NCBI GenBank assembly: GCA_030603605.1
Contig: JAUVXN010000015.1
Location: 1-19,110 of the forward strand
Source: Dehalococcoidales bacterium
GTDB lineage: Bacteria > Chloroflexota > Dehalococcoidia > Dehalococcoidales > RBG-16-60-22
Direction of reading: 5' to 3'
DNA: 19,110 nt
Numbering within the stretch: the stretch's first letter is position 1; the number at the start of each line of letters is the position of its first letter. Position numbers and translations under genes: made by a program. Under the pieces are notes generated by a model, which ran no database searches, was not told the origin of the DNA, and saw only the letters and a list, made by a program, of their open reading frames with translations. This document shows, piece by piece, positions 8,375-14,434 of the stretch.

Positions 8375-8625
8375 TGACCTCACCCTCTTTAGGTTTTATC
8401 TAGTAACCCCATCCCCCTTTATCCCCCTTCCCCTTGGTAAGGGGAAGGGGGAAGGGATATGTAAAAGAGGCTTCGCCTCTCTTTGACGCTCTTTACTCTG
8501 GATTAGCAACGTTGGGGTGTCCAAGAGGGGCGTCAGCCCCTCTTTTCAAAATCTTCCCCCTCTCCTTATCAAGGAGAGGGGGACACAGGTCCTTCGGCTG
8601 AAGGACTCTTCGAGGGGTGAGGTCA
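8375..8625. repeat. Hairpin-rich repeat element with terminal inverted repeats, copy 2
   Basis: This fills most of the gap 8297-8681. The left end TGACCTCACCCTC (8375-8387) and right end GAGGGGTGAGGTCA (8612-8625) are inverted copies differing by one base. Between them are five hairpins: CCCCCTTCCCCTT-GGT-AAGGGGAAGGGGG (8423-8451), AGAGGC-TTC-GCCTCT, AAGAGGGGC-GTCA-GCCCCTCTT, TCCCCCTCTCCTT-ATC-AAGGAGAGGGGGA, and GTCCTTC-GGCT-GAAGGAC. No open reading frame is carried. The last 38 nt match copy 1 exactly, in the same orientation. It resembles a non-autonomous, MITE- or REP-like element. I see no clear target-site duplication. The rest of the gap holds the prfA promoter on the left and a TATAAT at 8664-8669 on the right. 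Confidence 0.75.
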
Positions 8626-8663
8626 CCAAATATCCTAATTAGGCAGAGTGTAGGTTAGTATAG

Positions 8664-8669
8664 TATAAT
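8664..8669 (+). promoter_or_regulatory. -10 box before the PAP2-like gene
   Basis: A perfect TATAAT lies between repeat copy 2 and the next gene. The best upstream hexamer, TTAGGC at 8639-8644, is weak and 19 nt away. Transcription would begin near 8676, only a few bases before the TTG at 8682. Confidence 0.35.
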
Positions 8670-8681
8670 GGTTAGATTGAC

Positions 8682-9311
8682 TTGGGAGTAACTCTAGAAA
8701 AAATACAGATGAGAAGGCAGCTAGCTAACCTGACATCCAATATCCTGAATCCCTTCTTGGTGAGTCTTGCTATAGTCATATTGATTTCATTGGAGTCAAC
8801 AACTACTATATCTGACGCCATTAAATGGTCTTTGATCTCAATAGCGGTTAGCATACTGCCAGTTTTCCTGATTATAGTCTACCTTGTCCGCAACGAAAGG
8901 CTGGAAAATATGTTCATCAATGCTCGCCGGCAAAGGAACAAGATTTACCTGCTGGCAAGTATTTGTGCCGTTCTGGGCTGCATCATTCTTCTTTATTCGG
9001 GAGCACCGCTAGCACTGGTGGCAGCATTTGTGGCTGGACTTTCCTCAGTACTCATATTTATGTGCATAAACCTCTTGTGGAAGATAAGCGTTCATGCTGC
9101 CTTTGTCGCCGGTTCAGTAACAGTATTGACTATCTTACATGGCTCAACTGGGGCGGTAACAGCAGTGCTACTCCCACCAATAATCTGGGCAAGGGTAGAG
9201 CTGGAACACCACTCGGTAGCTCAGGTAACAGCTGGTGCCTTTCTGGCGGCTCTAATTGTAGTGGTGGTGTTCCACCTTTTCGGGCTGATTGGGTCCATCA
9301 CACCTCTTTAG
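8682..9311 (+). CDS. Multi-pass membrane protein, divergent PAP2-like
   Basis: Up to 209 residues with about six hydrophobic helices. The arrangement of motifs resembles the PAP2 phosphatase/acyltransferase superfamily in degenerate form. R85 follows a basic patch (KX6RP site, Pro replaced). SVH at 136-138 fits the SGH site. ARVELEHHSVAQ (170-181) fits SRX5HX3D with R171 and H177 kept but the last Asp replaced by Gln181. A lipid phosphate substrate at the membrane is therefore possible, but activity is doubtful with several motif residues changed. The start is uncertain: the frame opens with TTG at 8682, and an ATG in frame at 8709 would remove nine residues; neither has a clear ribosome-binding site. 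It reads toward comM, which has its own promoter. Confidence 0.55.
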   Translation: MGVTLEKIQMRRQLANLTSNILNPFLVSLAIVILISLESTTTISDAIKWSLISIAVSILPVFLIIVYLVRNERLENMFINARRQRNKIYLLASICAVLGCIILLYSGAPLALVAAFVAGLSSVLIFMCINLLWKISVHAAFVAGSVTVLTILHGSTGAVTAVLLPPIIWARVELEHHSVAQVTAGAFLAALIVVVVFHLFGLIGSITPL

Positions 9312-9322
9312 CATAAATAACT

Positions 9323-9351
9323 TTGACACACATAAAGTCCCGCAGTAACAT
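9323..9351 (+). promoter_or_regulatory. Promoter of comM
   Basis: A consensus TTGACA (9323-9328) is followed after 17 nt by TAACAT (9346-9351). The start would fall near 9358, at the AGGAGAG ribosome site (9358-9364), so the leader would be very short. The -10 may therefore be slightly different from the one named here. Confidence 0.4.
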
Positions 9352-9366
9352 AATGGCAGGAGAGCT

Positions 9367-10890
9367 ATGTTAGCCAAGGTAAAAACTGCTGCCGTGGTAG
9401 GCCTTGAAGGTCATCTTGTTGATGTCGAGGTTGATATTTCAAGCGGCTTACCGGCAATGACTATCGTTGGCTTGCCGGATGCTGCCGTTCAGGAAGCAAG
9501 AGAGCGAGTCCGCGCCGCCATACGAAACTCGGGCTACACTTTCCCGATGAAACGCACTGTGGTTAACCTTGCCCCGGCCGACCTCAAGAAGGCTGGGCCG
9601 TCTTATGATTTGCCGATTGCAGTTGGTATCCTTCTCAGTTCGGAGCAGGTAAATGTTGATGCTTCCCAAACTATCTTCCTCGGTGAGCTATCCCTGGATG
9701 GCAGCTTGCGTCATACCAATGGCATCTTACCTATGGTTGCCCTGGCTAAGGAGGAAAAAATAGCTACTATTATTGTGCCTGAAGTTGATGCCAGAGAGGC
9801 GTCTTTAATAGAAGGCGTTAAAATCATCCCTATTACCTCACTATCCCAGTTAGTTAGCTATTTTCGTGGAGAAATACCGGCCCCGGAATATAAGTCTGAT
9901 AAAGTCTGGGATTATTCCTCATCCCCCTTCCCGACTACTGACCTGGCTTATATTAAAGGGCAAGAACATGTTAAGCGAGCCTTAGAGGTTACCGCGGCTG
10001 GCAGGCATAATCTAATAATGTGTGGCCCGCCGGGAATCGGCAAAACACTACTGGCGCGTTCACTTCCCTCCATATTGCCACCAATGACTACCGAGGAAGC
10101 CCTGGAAGTTACCAAAATATATAGTGTCAGCGGTCTGCTTCCACCGGATACTCCCCTGGTCAGGCAAAGACCCTTCCGTTCCCCCCACTTCACCATTTCC
10201 AATGCCGGTCTGGTGGGTGGCGGACATTGGCCAAGGCCGGGTGAAATAAGCCTCAGTCATCGGGGGGTTCTCTTCCTCGACGAGCTTCCCGAGTTTGGAC
10301 ATTCATTACTTGAGATATTGCGCCAACCTCTAGAAGACAAGGTAGTAACTATCAGCCGGGCTCAGGGAAGTGTAACCTTCCCCGCCAACTTTATGCTGGT
10401 CGGAGCGATGAATCCCTGCCCCTGTGGCTACTATGGCGACCCCTTCCGGCGATGCACCTGTCCGCCCAGCCTGGTTTCCCGCTATCAGAAGCGCATCAGC
10501 GGACCATTCATTGACCGGGTTGATATATTTGTCGAGGTGCCCCATATTGACTATGAGAAGCTGACTGACGACAGATTAGGCGAACAATCAGATAAGGTTC
10601 AAGCCAGGGTTAAAGCTGCCCGTTCCCGACAACTCAAGCGCTTTGAGGGAACAAAACTAACCTGCAATGCGGAGATGACGCCAACCGAGGTAAGGGAGTT
10701 CTGTCAGGTAGAAGAAGCAGCCCAGAGCCTGCTTAAAGCCGCCATGAAGCAACTTTACCTTTCCGCCCGAGCCTTTCACCGCATTCTCAAGCTTGCCCGC
10801 ACTATCGCCGACCTAGAAGAAAGTGATATAATCAAAGCGCAGCACGTAGCTGAAGCTATTCAGTACAGACCAAGAAGAGTTGAAGCTTGA
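9367..10890 (+). CDS. comM: YifB/ComM family Mg-chelatase-like AAA+ ATPase
   Basis: A 507-residue protein of normal family length. The N-terminal ChlI-like domain (about 20-145) contains SSGLPAMTIVGLPDAAVQEA and the NLAPADLKKAG segment. The AAA+ domain has Walker A GPPGIGKT (220-227) and Walker B VLFLDELPEF (301-310), then a cysteine cluster, NPCPCGYYGD...RRCTC (349-365), which may bind metal. The Mg-chelatase C-terminal helical domain ends the protein. In naturally competent bacteria ComM is a hexameric helicase that extends branch migration during integration of transforming DNA. That function is known for the family and inferred here; no other competence gene lies in the window. The ATG has a good AGGAGAG ribosome site. 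Confidence 0.93.
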   Translation: MLAKVKTAAVVGLEGHLVDVEVDISSGLPAMTIVGLPDAAVQEARERVRAAIRNSGYTFPMKRTVVNLAPADLKKAGPSYDLPIAVGILLSSEQVNVDASQTIFLGELSLDGSLRHTNGILPMVALAKEEKIATIIVPEVDAREASLIEGVKIIPITSLSQLVSYFRGEIPAPEYKSDKVWDYSSSPFPTTDLAYIKGQEHVKRALEVTAAGRHNLIMCGPPGIGKTLLARSLPSILPPMTTEEALEVTKIYSVSGLLPPDTPLVRQRPFRSPHFTISNAGLVGGGHWPRPGEISLSHRGVLFLDELPEFGHSLLEILRQPLEDKVVTISRAQGSVTFPANFMLVGAMNPCPCGYYGDPFRRCTCPPSLVSRYQKRISGPFIDRVDIFVEVPHIDYEKLTDDRLGEQSDKVQARVKAARSRQLKRFEGTKLTCNAEMTPTEVREFCQVEEAAQSLLKAAMKQLYLSARAFHRILKLARTIADLEESDIIKAQHVAEAIQYRPRRVEA

Positions 10891-10915
10891 CTTGAGGGGT
10901 GCACTCAACTAGACT
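10887..10915 (+). promoter_or_regulatory. Possible promoter of the lipoprotein gene
   Basis: TTGACT (10887-10892), overlapping the comM stop codon, and TAGACT (10910-10915) are 17 nt apart. TAGAAT at 10925-10930 is a second possible -10 without a good -35. Read-through from comM is equally possible. Confidence 0.3.
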
Positions 10916-10957
10916 ATCACTGGTTAGAATAAAAATTGGAAGCTCGAGGGAACAAAG

Positions 10958-11452
10958 ATGACCAACTGGAAAAAGAGATACATAAAACCTGTCCTTACCA
11001 TTGCCCTGCTGGCGCTAATGGTCTTAACCGTTACCGGGTGTGAAGACTATTTTAACCAGTTTTCTCCCCCTGAGGCTCCTGAGGAAAACCCGGAGCCAGA
11101 GAAAGTAACGAAACCTACCGTCACCAGTTCTGAAGACAAAGCAATCCTGGCGGTTTACAAACACCTGCTGAGCCAGGCGGAAAGCGCCGAGGCTAAAGTA
11201 TATCTTGCCGAATTCTACACCGCCTGTGATAACTGGAGCGCTGAGTCAGAGCTTTTCAAAGACGGCTCCAGCGCGTGGTATGTCCTAGTTGACATGGCCG
11301 AAGTTGAGTCATGGGAATGGAAACCCCACTGGCAGCAAGCCAGTTGGTTCGTCTTTCCAGATGGTGAAGTGATGCCTTCAAATCGCATTCAAGCCAATGC
11401 GCTTAGAATTGAGGCTGATTTGCAGGAGCTAAGTCCCCAGCCAGAACCATAG
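10958..11452 (+). CDS. Lipoprotein of unknown function
   Basis: A 164-residue protein with a lipoprotein signal: basic MTNWKKRYIK, a hydrophobic core, and lipobox VTGC with the acylated cysteine at 28. A Pro/Glu-rich spacer (about 37-52) precedes a small domain of about 105 residues, rich in Trp, Glu and Ala (SSAWYVLVDMAEVESWEWKP; FVFPDGEVMPSNRIQANALR). I do not recognise the domain. It is expected on the outer face of the cytoplasmic membrane. The ribosome site is GAGGGA, about 9 nt before the ATG. It lies 67 nt after comM on the same strand and converges on a small membrane-protein gene. Confidence 0.7.
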   Translation: MTNWKKRYIKPVLTIALLALMVLTVTGCEDYFNQFSPPEAPEENPEPEKVTKPTVTSSEDKAILAVYKHLLSQAESAEAKVYLAEFYTACDNWSAESELFKDGSSAWYVLVDMAEVESWEWKPHWQQASWFVFPDGEVMPSNRIQANALRIEADLQELSPQPEP

Positions 11453-11473
11453 GCAACCCAGCGGATTAAGCTC

Positions 11474-11734
11474 TTAGCCCCAAACCCAAAAAGCCACGCC
11501 TACAGCCAGCATAACTACGCCAATGGCAATGGCTATCCAACCCCCTATTTTTAAGGCGCTGGGCTGAGAGCGCTGTGGCCAATGTTCCAGAAATTCCCTT
11601 GTATCACCAGGGCGAGTAGAAATAGAATTATAGTAGCTTTTTTCTTCTCTCTCCCCCCAGAGAACTGTGGCTAAACCAAGAATTAGAAACAAACCACCCA
11701 CGCCCATTAGTATAAAAAACCCCTGATAAAGCAT
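11474..11734 (-). CDS. Small two-helix membrane protein
   Basis: An 86-residue protein beginning MLYQGFFILMGVGG. It has two hydrophobic helices (about 4-27 and 62-83) joined by a polar stretch of about 35 residues (GEREEKSYYNSISTRPGDTRE...QRSQPSALK). The frame can be extended to a TTG at 11752, but the ATG at 11734 is preferred because AGGAGAGGG lies a few nt upstream of it, inside the extension. The function is unknown and no family is recognised. It sits directly after rplL, where many bacteria have rpoB, but has its own promoter, so a functional link to the ribosomal operon is not implied. Confidence 0.6.
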   Translation of the reverse strand: MLYQGFFILMGVGGLFLILGLATVLWGEREEKSYYNSISTRPGDTREFLEHWPQRSQPSALKIGGWIAIAIGVVMLAVGVAFWVWG

Positions 11735-11773
11735 ACCCCGCCCTCTCCTCAAATAGGAGTTTCACTGGTGGTA

Positions 11774-11802
11774 ACTATACGCTATTTGAACAGCACTTTC
11801 AA
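11774..11802 (-). promoter_or_regulatory. Promoter of the small membrane-protein gene
   Basis: On the minus strand TTGAAA (11802-11797) and TATAGT (11779-11774) are exactly 17 nt apart. The start would be near 11768, with a leader of about 34 nt to the ATG at 11734. It lies within 50 nt of the rplL stop; no hairpin terminator is visible between rplL and this promoter. Confidence 0.5.
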
Positions 11803-11819
11803 TAAGCACGGAGAAAGCA

Positions 11820-12566
11820 TCACTTAATTTCAGCGGTAGCTCCAGCCGCTTCCAGCTTCTCTTTTACAGTCGCTGCCTCTTCCTTATTAACTCCCTCTTT
11901 GACCGCTTTGGGAGCACCTTCCACCAAGTCCTTAGATTCTTTTAGACCTAAAGTAGTTACCTCGCGCACCGCTTTAATCACACTAATCTTATTAGCCCCA
12001 AATTCCTTAAGAATCACACTGAACTCAGTTTGTTCCTCGGCAGACGGAGCGGCAGCTTCAGTCGACGCCGCAGGAGCAGCAGCTAACACCGGAGCCGCTG
12101 CACTAACCCCAAACTCCGCCTCTAAAGCCTTAACTAACTCCGACAATTCAAGCACCGACAATTTTTTGATAGTATTCATTATCTCCTCAAGGGCTGGAGA
12201 TACTTTTACCTTCTCCTTTGTCGGCGGAGCGGGTTGCTCAGCGGCAGCTTTCTTCTTTGCCTCAGGCTTCTTTTCTTCCTTCTTTACTGGTGGCGGTTCT
12301 TCTGCTTCCACCTTTTCCTCAACGGTTTCCGGAGCGGTTTCTACCTCTTTCTCTTCAACTGGCTGTTCCTTGACCTCAACTGCCTCCTCAACAGCTTCCT
12401 GAGCAGTCTCCGGCTCTTTTTCCGCTGTTGGCTGTTCTTTAACCTCGGCAGTCTCTTCAGCAGTTTCCTGGCTGGTTTCTGCCTCTTTTTCTGCCGCTGG
12501 CTGTTCTTTAACCTCGGCTGTTTCTTCAGCAGTTTCCTGAGTGGTCTTTTCTTCTTTCTCTGCCAT
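11820..12566 (-). CDS. rplL: Ribosomal protein L7/L12 with a long repetitive acidic N-terminal extension
   Basis: A 248-residue protein, about twice the usual 120-130. Residues 121-248 are an ordinary L7/L12: dimerisation helices ([19 protein letters not shown], about 122-140), an Ala-rich hinge (about 156-178), and the C-terminal domain that recruits translational GTPases ([29 protein letters not shown]). Residues 3-94 are four tandem 23-residue repeats, each opening EKE and containing a VKEQP-like segment, followed by a Lys/Ala/Pro-rich linker (95-120). The extension is Glu-rich, lacks aromatic residues, and is probably disordered or helical. The full-length start is supported: GGAGGGAG lies just upstream of the ATG at 12566, within the end of rplJ. 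A second ATG with GAGGAG upstream encodes Met130, so a short form is possible. The frame is intact throughout, so it is a real fusion rather than a sequencing slip. Confidence 0.92.
   Translation of the reverse strand: MAEKEEKTTQETAEETAEVKEQPAAEKEAETSQETAEETAEVKEQPTAEKEPETAQEAVEEAVEVKEQPVEEKEVETAPETVEEKVEAEEPPPVKKEEKKPEAKKKAAAEQPAPPTKEKVKVSPALEEIMNTIKKLSVLELSELVKALEAEFGVSAAAPVLAAAPAASTEAAAPSAEEQTEFSVILKEFGANKISVIKAVREVTTLGLKESKDLVEGAPKAVKEGVNKEEAATVKEKLEAAGATAEIK
12177..12190 (-). promoter_or_regulatory. Internal ribosome-binding site and ATG within rplL
   Basis: The minus strand reads TTGAGGAGATA then ATG (12179-12177), in frame and encoding Met130. GAGG is 5 nt from the ATG. It would give a 119-residue product, close to canonical L7/L12 but lacking about eight residues of the first dimerisation helix. 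The GAGGAG also simply encodes Glu-Glu, so chance is possible. Confidence 0.35.
12285..12560 (-). repeat. Four 69-bp tandem repeats in rplL
   Basis: Four in-frame 69-bp units lie at 12492-12560, 12423-12491, 12354-12422 and 12285-12353. The first two are alike at about 57 of 69 positions; the third and fourth are more diverged. Unit length is constant at 23 codons, so gain or loss of units would keep the rplL frame. Confidence 0.9.
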
Positions 12567-12567
12567 T

Positions 12568-13092
12568 TTATTCTCCCTCCAATTGTTTAATTCTAGCTTG
12601 TAGCACCCCTACAACTCCCCTCATAGGAGCTGCAAGGGAACCAATTAAAGCAACGATGGGACTTTGCATCCCAGCTAAAACTCTGGCTAGTAATATTTCC
12701 CTGGATGGCAATGTGGCAAGAGTTTCCACATCATCCGAAGTAAGCACTTTATCAGCTAAAAAGCCTCCCTTAATACCCAGGCTTGCCTTTGAAGCGCGAA
12801 TATAGTCAGCCAGAACCTTCGCCGGCTCAACCTCACCACCGTAGCCAAAAGCAATAGCTACCGGGCCTTCAAACAAGGTAGCCAATTCATTCTTGCCGGC
12901 TCTTTCCGCAGCAAATCGAGCCAGGGTATTCTTCACCACCCTATACTCAATATCTGATTTCTTTAGTGTGCGGCGCAAATCAGTTATCTCAGCAGTTGAT
13001 AGTCCCCGATAGTCAGTTAAAATACCAATGCTACATTTGGAAAAAACCTCTTGCAGCCCACCAATAATCTCCGTTTTCTTTTCTCTAGACAT
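12568..13092 (-). CDS. rplJ: Ribosomal protein L10
   Basis: A 174-residue protein, normal length. The N-terminal rRNA-binding domain includes [22 protein letters not shown] and [13 protein letters not shown]; the C-terminal helix (about 140-172) is the platform for L7/L12 dimers. L10 with bound L7/L12 forms the ribosomal stalk and also represses its own mRNA through the leader. A strong AGGAGGT precedes the ATG. The TAA stop is one nt before the rplL ATG, and the rplL ribosome site lies in the last rplJ codons, so the two are translationally coupled. Confidence 0.97.
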   Translation of the reverse strand: MSREKKTEIIGGLQEVFSKCSIGILTDYRGLSTAEITDLRRTLKKSDIEYRVVKNTLARFAAERAGKNELATLFEGPVAIAFGYGGEVEPAKVLADYIRASKASLGIKGGFLADKVLTSDDVETLATLPSREILLARVLAGMQSPIVALIGSLAAPMRGVVGVLQARIKQLEGE

Positions 13093-13135
13093 CTTAATTA
13101 CCTCCTAAAATGCCGCCATAATGCCTAACGCATAT

Positions 13136-13168
13136 AAAAAAGTCCTCGTGCCTACTGCACAAGGACTT
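13136..13168 (-). terminator. Intrinsic terminator (attenuator) in the L10 leader
   Basis: On the minus strand AAGTCCT, one mismatch, then GTGC pairs with GCAC and AGGACTT around a 5-nt loop, followed directly by a run of Ts (13141-13136). It lies about 45 nt before rplJ, so most transcripts could stop before the gene. Confidence 0.8.
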
Positions 13169-13253
13169 GGCAAATCCAGTTAATCTGGAACGCTCTTTCC
13201 TCGGCAGGCACATTAGTTTAAGCCTTACTCGGCACCCGCTGTCTCCGGATACT
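13136..13253 (-). ncRNA. Ribosomal L10 leader
   Basis: A structured 5' leader of rplJL between rplA and rplJ. It shows the features of the bacterial L10 leader: a GGGTGCCGAG segment and a later GTGCCTGCCGAGGAAAG segment that build the L10-L12 binding site, then the terminator above. The GTGCCT at 13211-13206 can pair with AGGCAC at 13153-13148, the 3' arm and loop of the terminator, which gives a clear antiterminator alternative. Excess L10 with L7/L12 would favour the terminated form. The boundary is set by the promoter start near 13253 and the end of the U-tract. Confidence 0.75.
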
Positions 13254-13259
13254 TATCTA

Positions 13260-13288
13260 ATTATATAAGATTGCTAACCAGCAGTCAA
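13260..13288 (-). promoter_or_regulatory. Promoter of rplJ-rplL in the end of rplA
   Basis: On the minus strand TTGACT (13288-13283, inside the last rplA codons) and a perfect TATAAT (13265-13260) are exactly 17 nt apart. Transcription from about 13253 begins precisely where the L10 leader starts. Confidence 0.7.
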
Positions 13289-13987
13289 AGCCAGGGTTGG
13301 TTTGAGGTCAAGTTTAATGCTCTGCCCCATAGTAGTAGTCAAAAAGGCAGTTCTAACATACTGACCCTTAGCCCCACTGGGTTTGGCCTTCACCACAGCT
13401 TCCACCAGCGCGGTCAGATTACCCATCAACATATCATTTTCAAAACTAACCTTCCCCAGAGGCACATGAATAATAGCCGTCCTGTCCAACTTAAATTCCA
13501 CCCGTCCTTTACGGGCATCCTCTATCACCCTAGGCAAATCATCAGCGGCGACCACTGTTCCTGATTTGGGATTAGGCATCAATCCCTTCCTGCCCAAAAT
13601 CTTCCCCAGTTTACCTACCTTACCCATCATTTCAGGAGTAGCGATAGCAGTATCAAAATCCAACCAGCCATCCTCAATTTTCTTAACCATCTCATCACCA
13701 CCAACAAAATCCGCCCCGGCCGTTTCCGCAATTTTGACCGCTTCGCCCTGGGCAAAAACCAAAATCCTTACCTTCTTCCCCAGTCCATGCGGTAAGAGAG
13801 CTACCCCGCGTACCTGCTGAGTGGCATTTCGAGGGTCAACCCCCATGCGGAGGTGAAGTTCAACAGTCTCGTCAAAGCGGACGTGAGCTGCCTTCCTGGT
13901 CAACTCAATAGCCTCTTGAGGATTATAAGCTTTTGCCCTGTCTGCCACTTGAACCGATTCCTGATATTTTTTACCGTGTCTTGCCAT
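13274..13987 (-). CDS. rplA: Ribosomal protein L1
   Basis: A 237-residue protein, normal length for bacterial L1. Recognisable segments are DETVELHLRMGVDPRNATQQ, RGVALLPHGLGKKVRILVFA, the GRKGLMPNPKSGTV segment (about 132-145) and GRVEFKLDRTAIIHVPLGKVSF. L1 binds 23S rRNA at the L1 stalk and helps move tRNA out of the E site. It starts 6 nt after the rplK stop. Its 3' end contains the rplJL promoter, so rplKA and rplJL can be regulated separately. Confidence 0.97.
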   Translation of the reverse strand: MARHGKKYQESVQVADRAKAYNPQEAIELTRKAAHVRFDETVELHLRMGVDPRNATQQVRGVALLPHGLGKKVRILVFAQGEAVKIAETAGADFVGGDEMVKKIEDGWLDFDTAIATPEMMGKVGKLGKILGRKGLMPNPKSGTVVAADDLPRVIEDARKGRVEFKLDRTAIIHVPLGKVSFENDMLMGNLTALVEAVVKAKPSGAKGQYVRTAFLTTTMGQSIKLDLKPTLALTAG

Positions 13988-13993
13988 TCTTTT

Positions 13994-14416
13994 CTACTCT
14001 ACCTCAATTCCCATACTGCGGGCGGTGCCCTCAATAATTCGCTCCGCCCCTTCAATATCATTAGCGCTTAAATCTTTAGCTTTAAGCTGAGCTATTTCAC
14101 GCAGTTTATCCCGGGATAACCTGCCTATTTCCTCATGACCGGTGGTGCTACTTCCCTTTTCCACGCCCAACGCTTTTTTAAGCAAATCAGTAGCCGGGGG
14201 TGTCTTAGTAATAAAAGTAAATGACCTATCTTCAAAGACGGTAATCTCCACCGGGATAATAGACCCTGCCTGAGCCGAAGTACGCTCATTATACTCTTTG
14301 CAAAAGGCCATAATATTAACCCCGTGCTGACCCAAAGCCGGGCCCACCGGGGGAGCCGGGTTTGCCTGTCCAGCTGGAAGCTGCAACTTAATTATTACTC
14401 TAACCTTTTTTGCCAT
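13994..14416 (-). CDS. rplK: Ribosomal protein L11
   Basis: A 140-residue protein of normal length. The N-terminal domain has the conserved proline-rich [20 protein letters not shown] (13-32) and [12 protein letters not shown]; the C-terminal rRNA-binding domain ends [12 protein letters not shown]11 forms the base of the GTPase-associated centre next to the L10-L7/L12 stalk. A good AAGGAGA ribosome site precedes the ATG, 18 nt after the nusG stop. The order nusG-rplK-rplA-rplJ-rplL is the usual bacterial one. Confidence 0.97.
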   Translation of the reverse strand: MAKKVRVIIKLQLPAGQANPAPPVGPALGQHGVNIMAFCKEYNERTSAQAGSIIPVEITVFEDRSFTFITKTPPATDLLKKALGVEKGSSTTGHEEIGRLSRDKLREIAQLKAKDLSANDIEGAERIIEGTARSMGIEVE

Positions 14417-14434
14417 TCTGTCTCCTTGAAATAG

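Noticed and set aside
6300..8625. The 38-nt identical repeat as recombination att sites
   Set aside because: There are only two copies, each inside a larger hairpin-rich element, no integrase is present and the intervening genes are housekeeping.
10893..10910. TTGAG...CTCAA stem after comM as a terminator
   Set aside because: The stem is only 5 bp with a 7-nt loop and no T-run; it overlaps a possible promoter instead.
11735..11752. TTG start extending the small membrane protein by six residues
   Set aside because: The extension is made of its own Shine-Dalgarno region (AGGAGAGGG), so the ATG at 11734 fits better.
12285..12560. CRISPR-like array
   Set aside because: The periodic units are contiguous coding repeats of rplL with no unique spacers.
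11899..12590. Long open frames antisense to rplL, rich in Ser/Thr/Ala or Phe/Leu/Cys
   Set aside because: They are the reverse image of the low-complexity repeats of rplL; composition is implausible and no ribosome site or promoter supports them.
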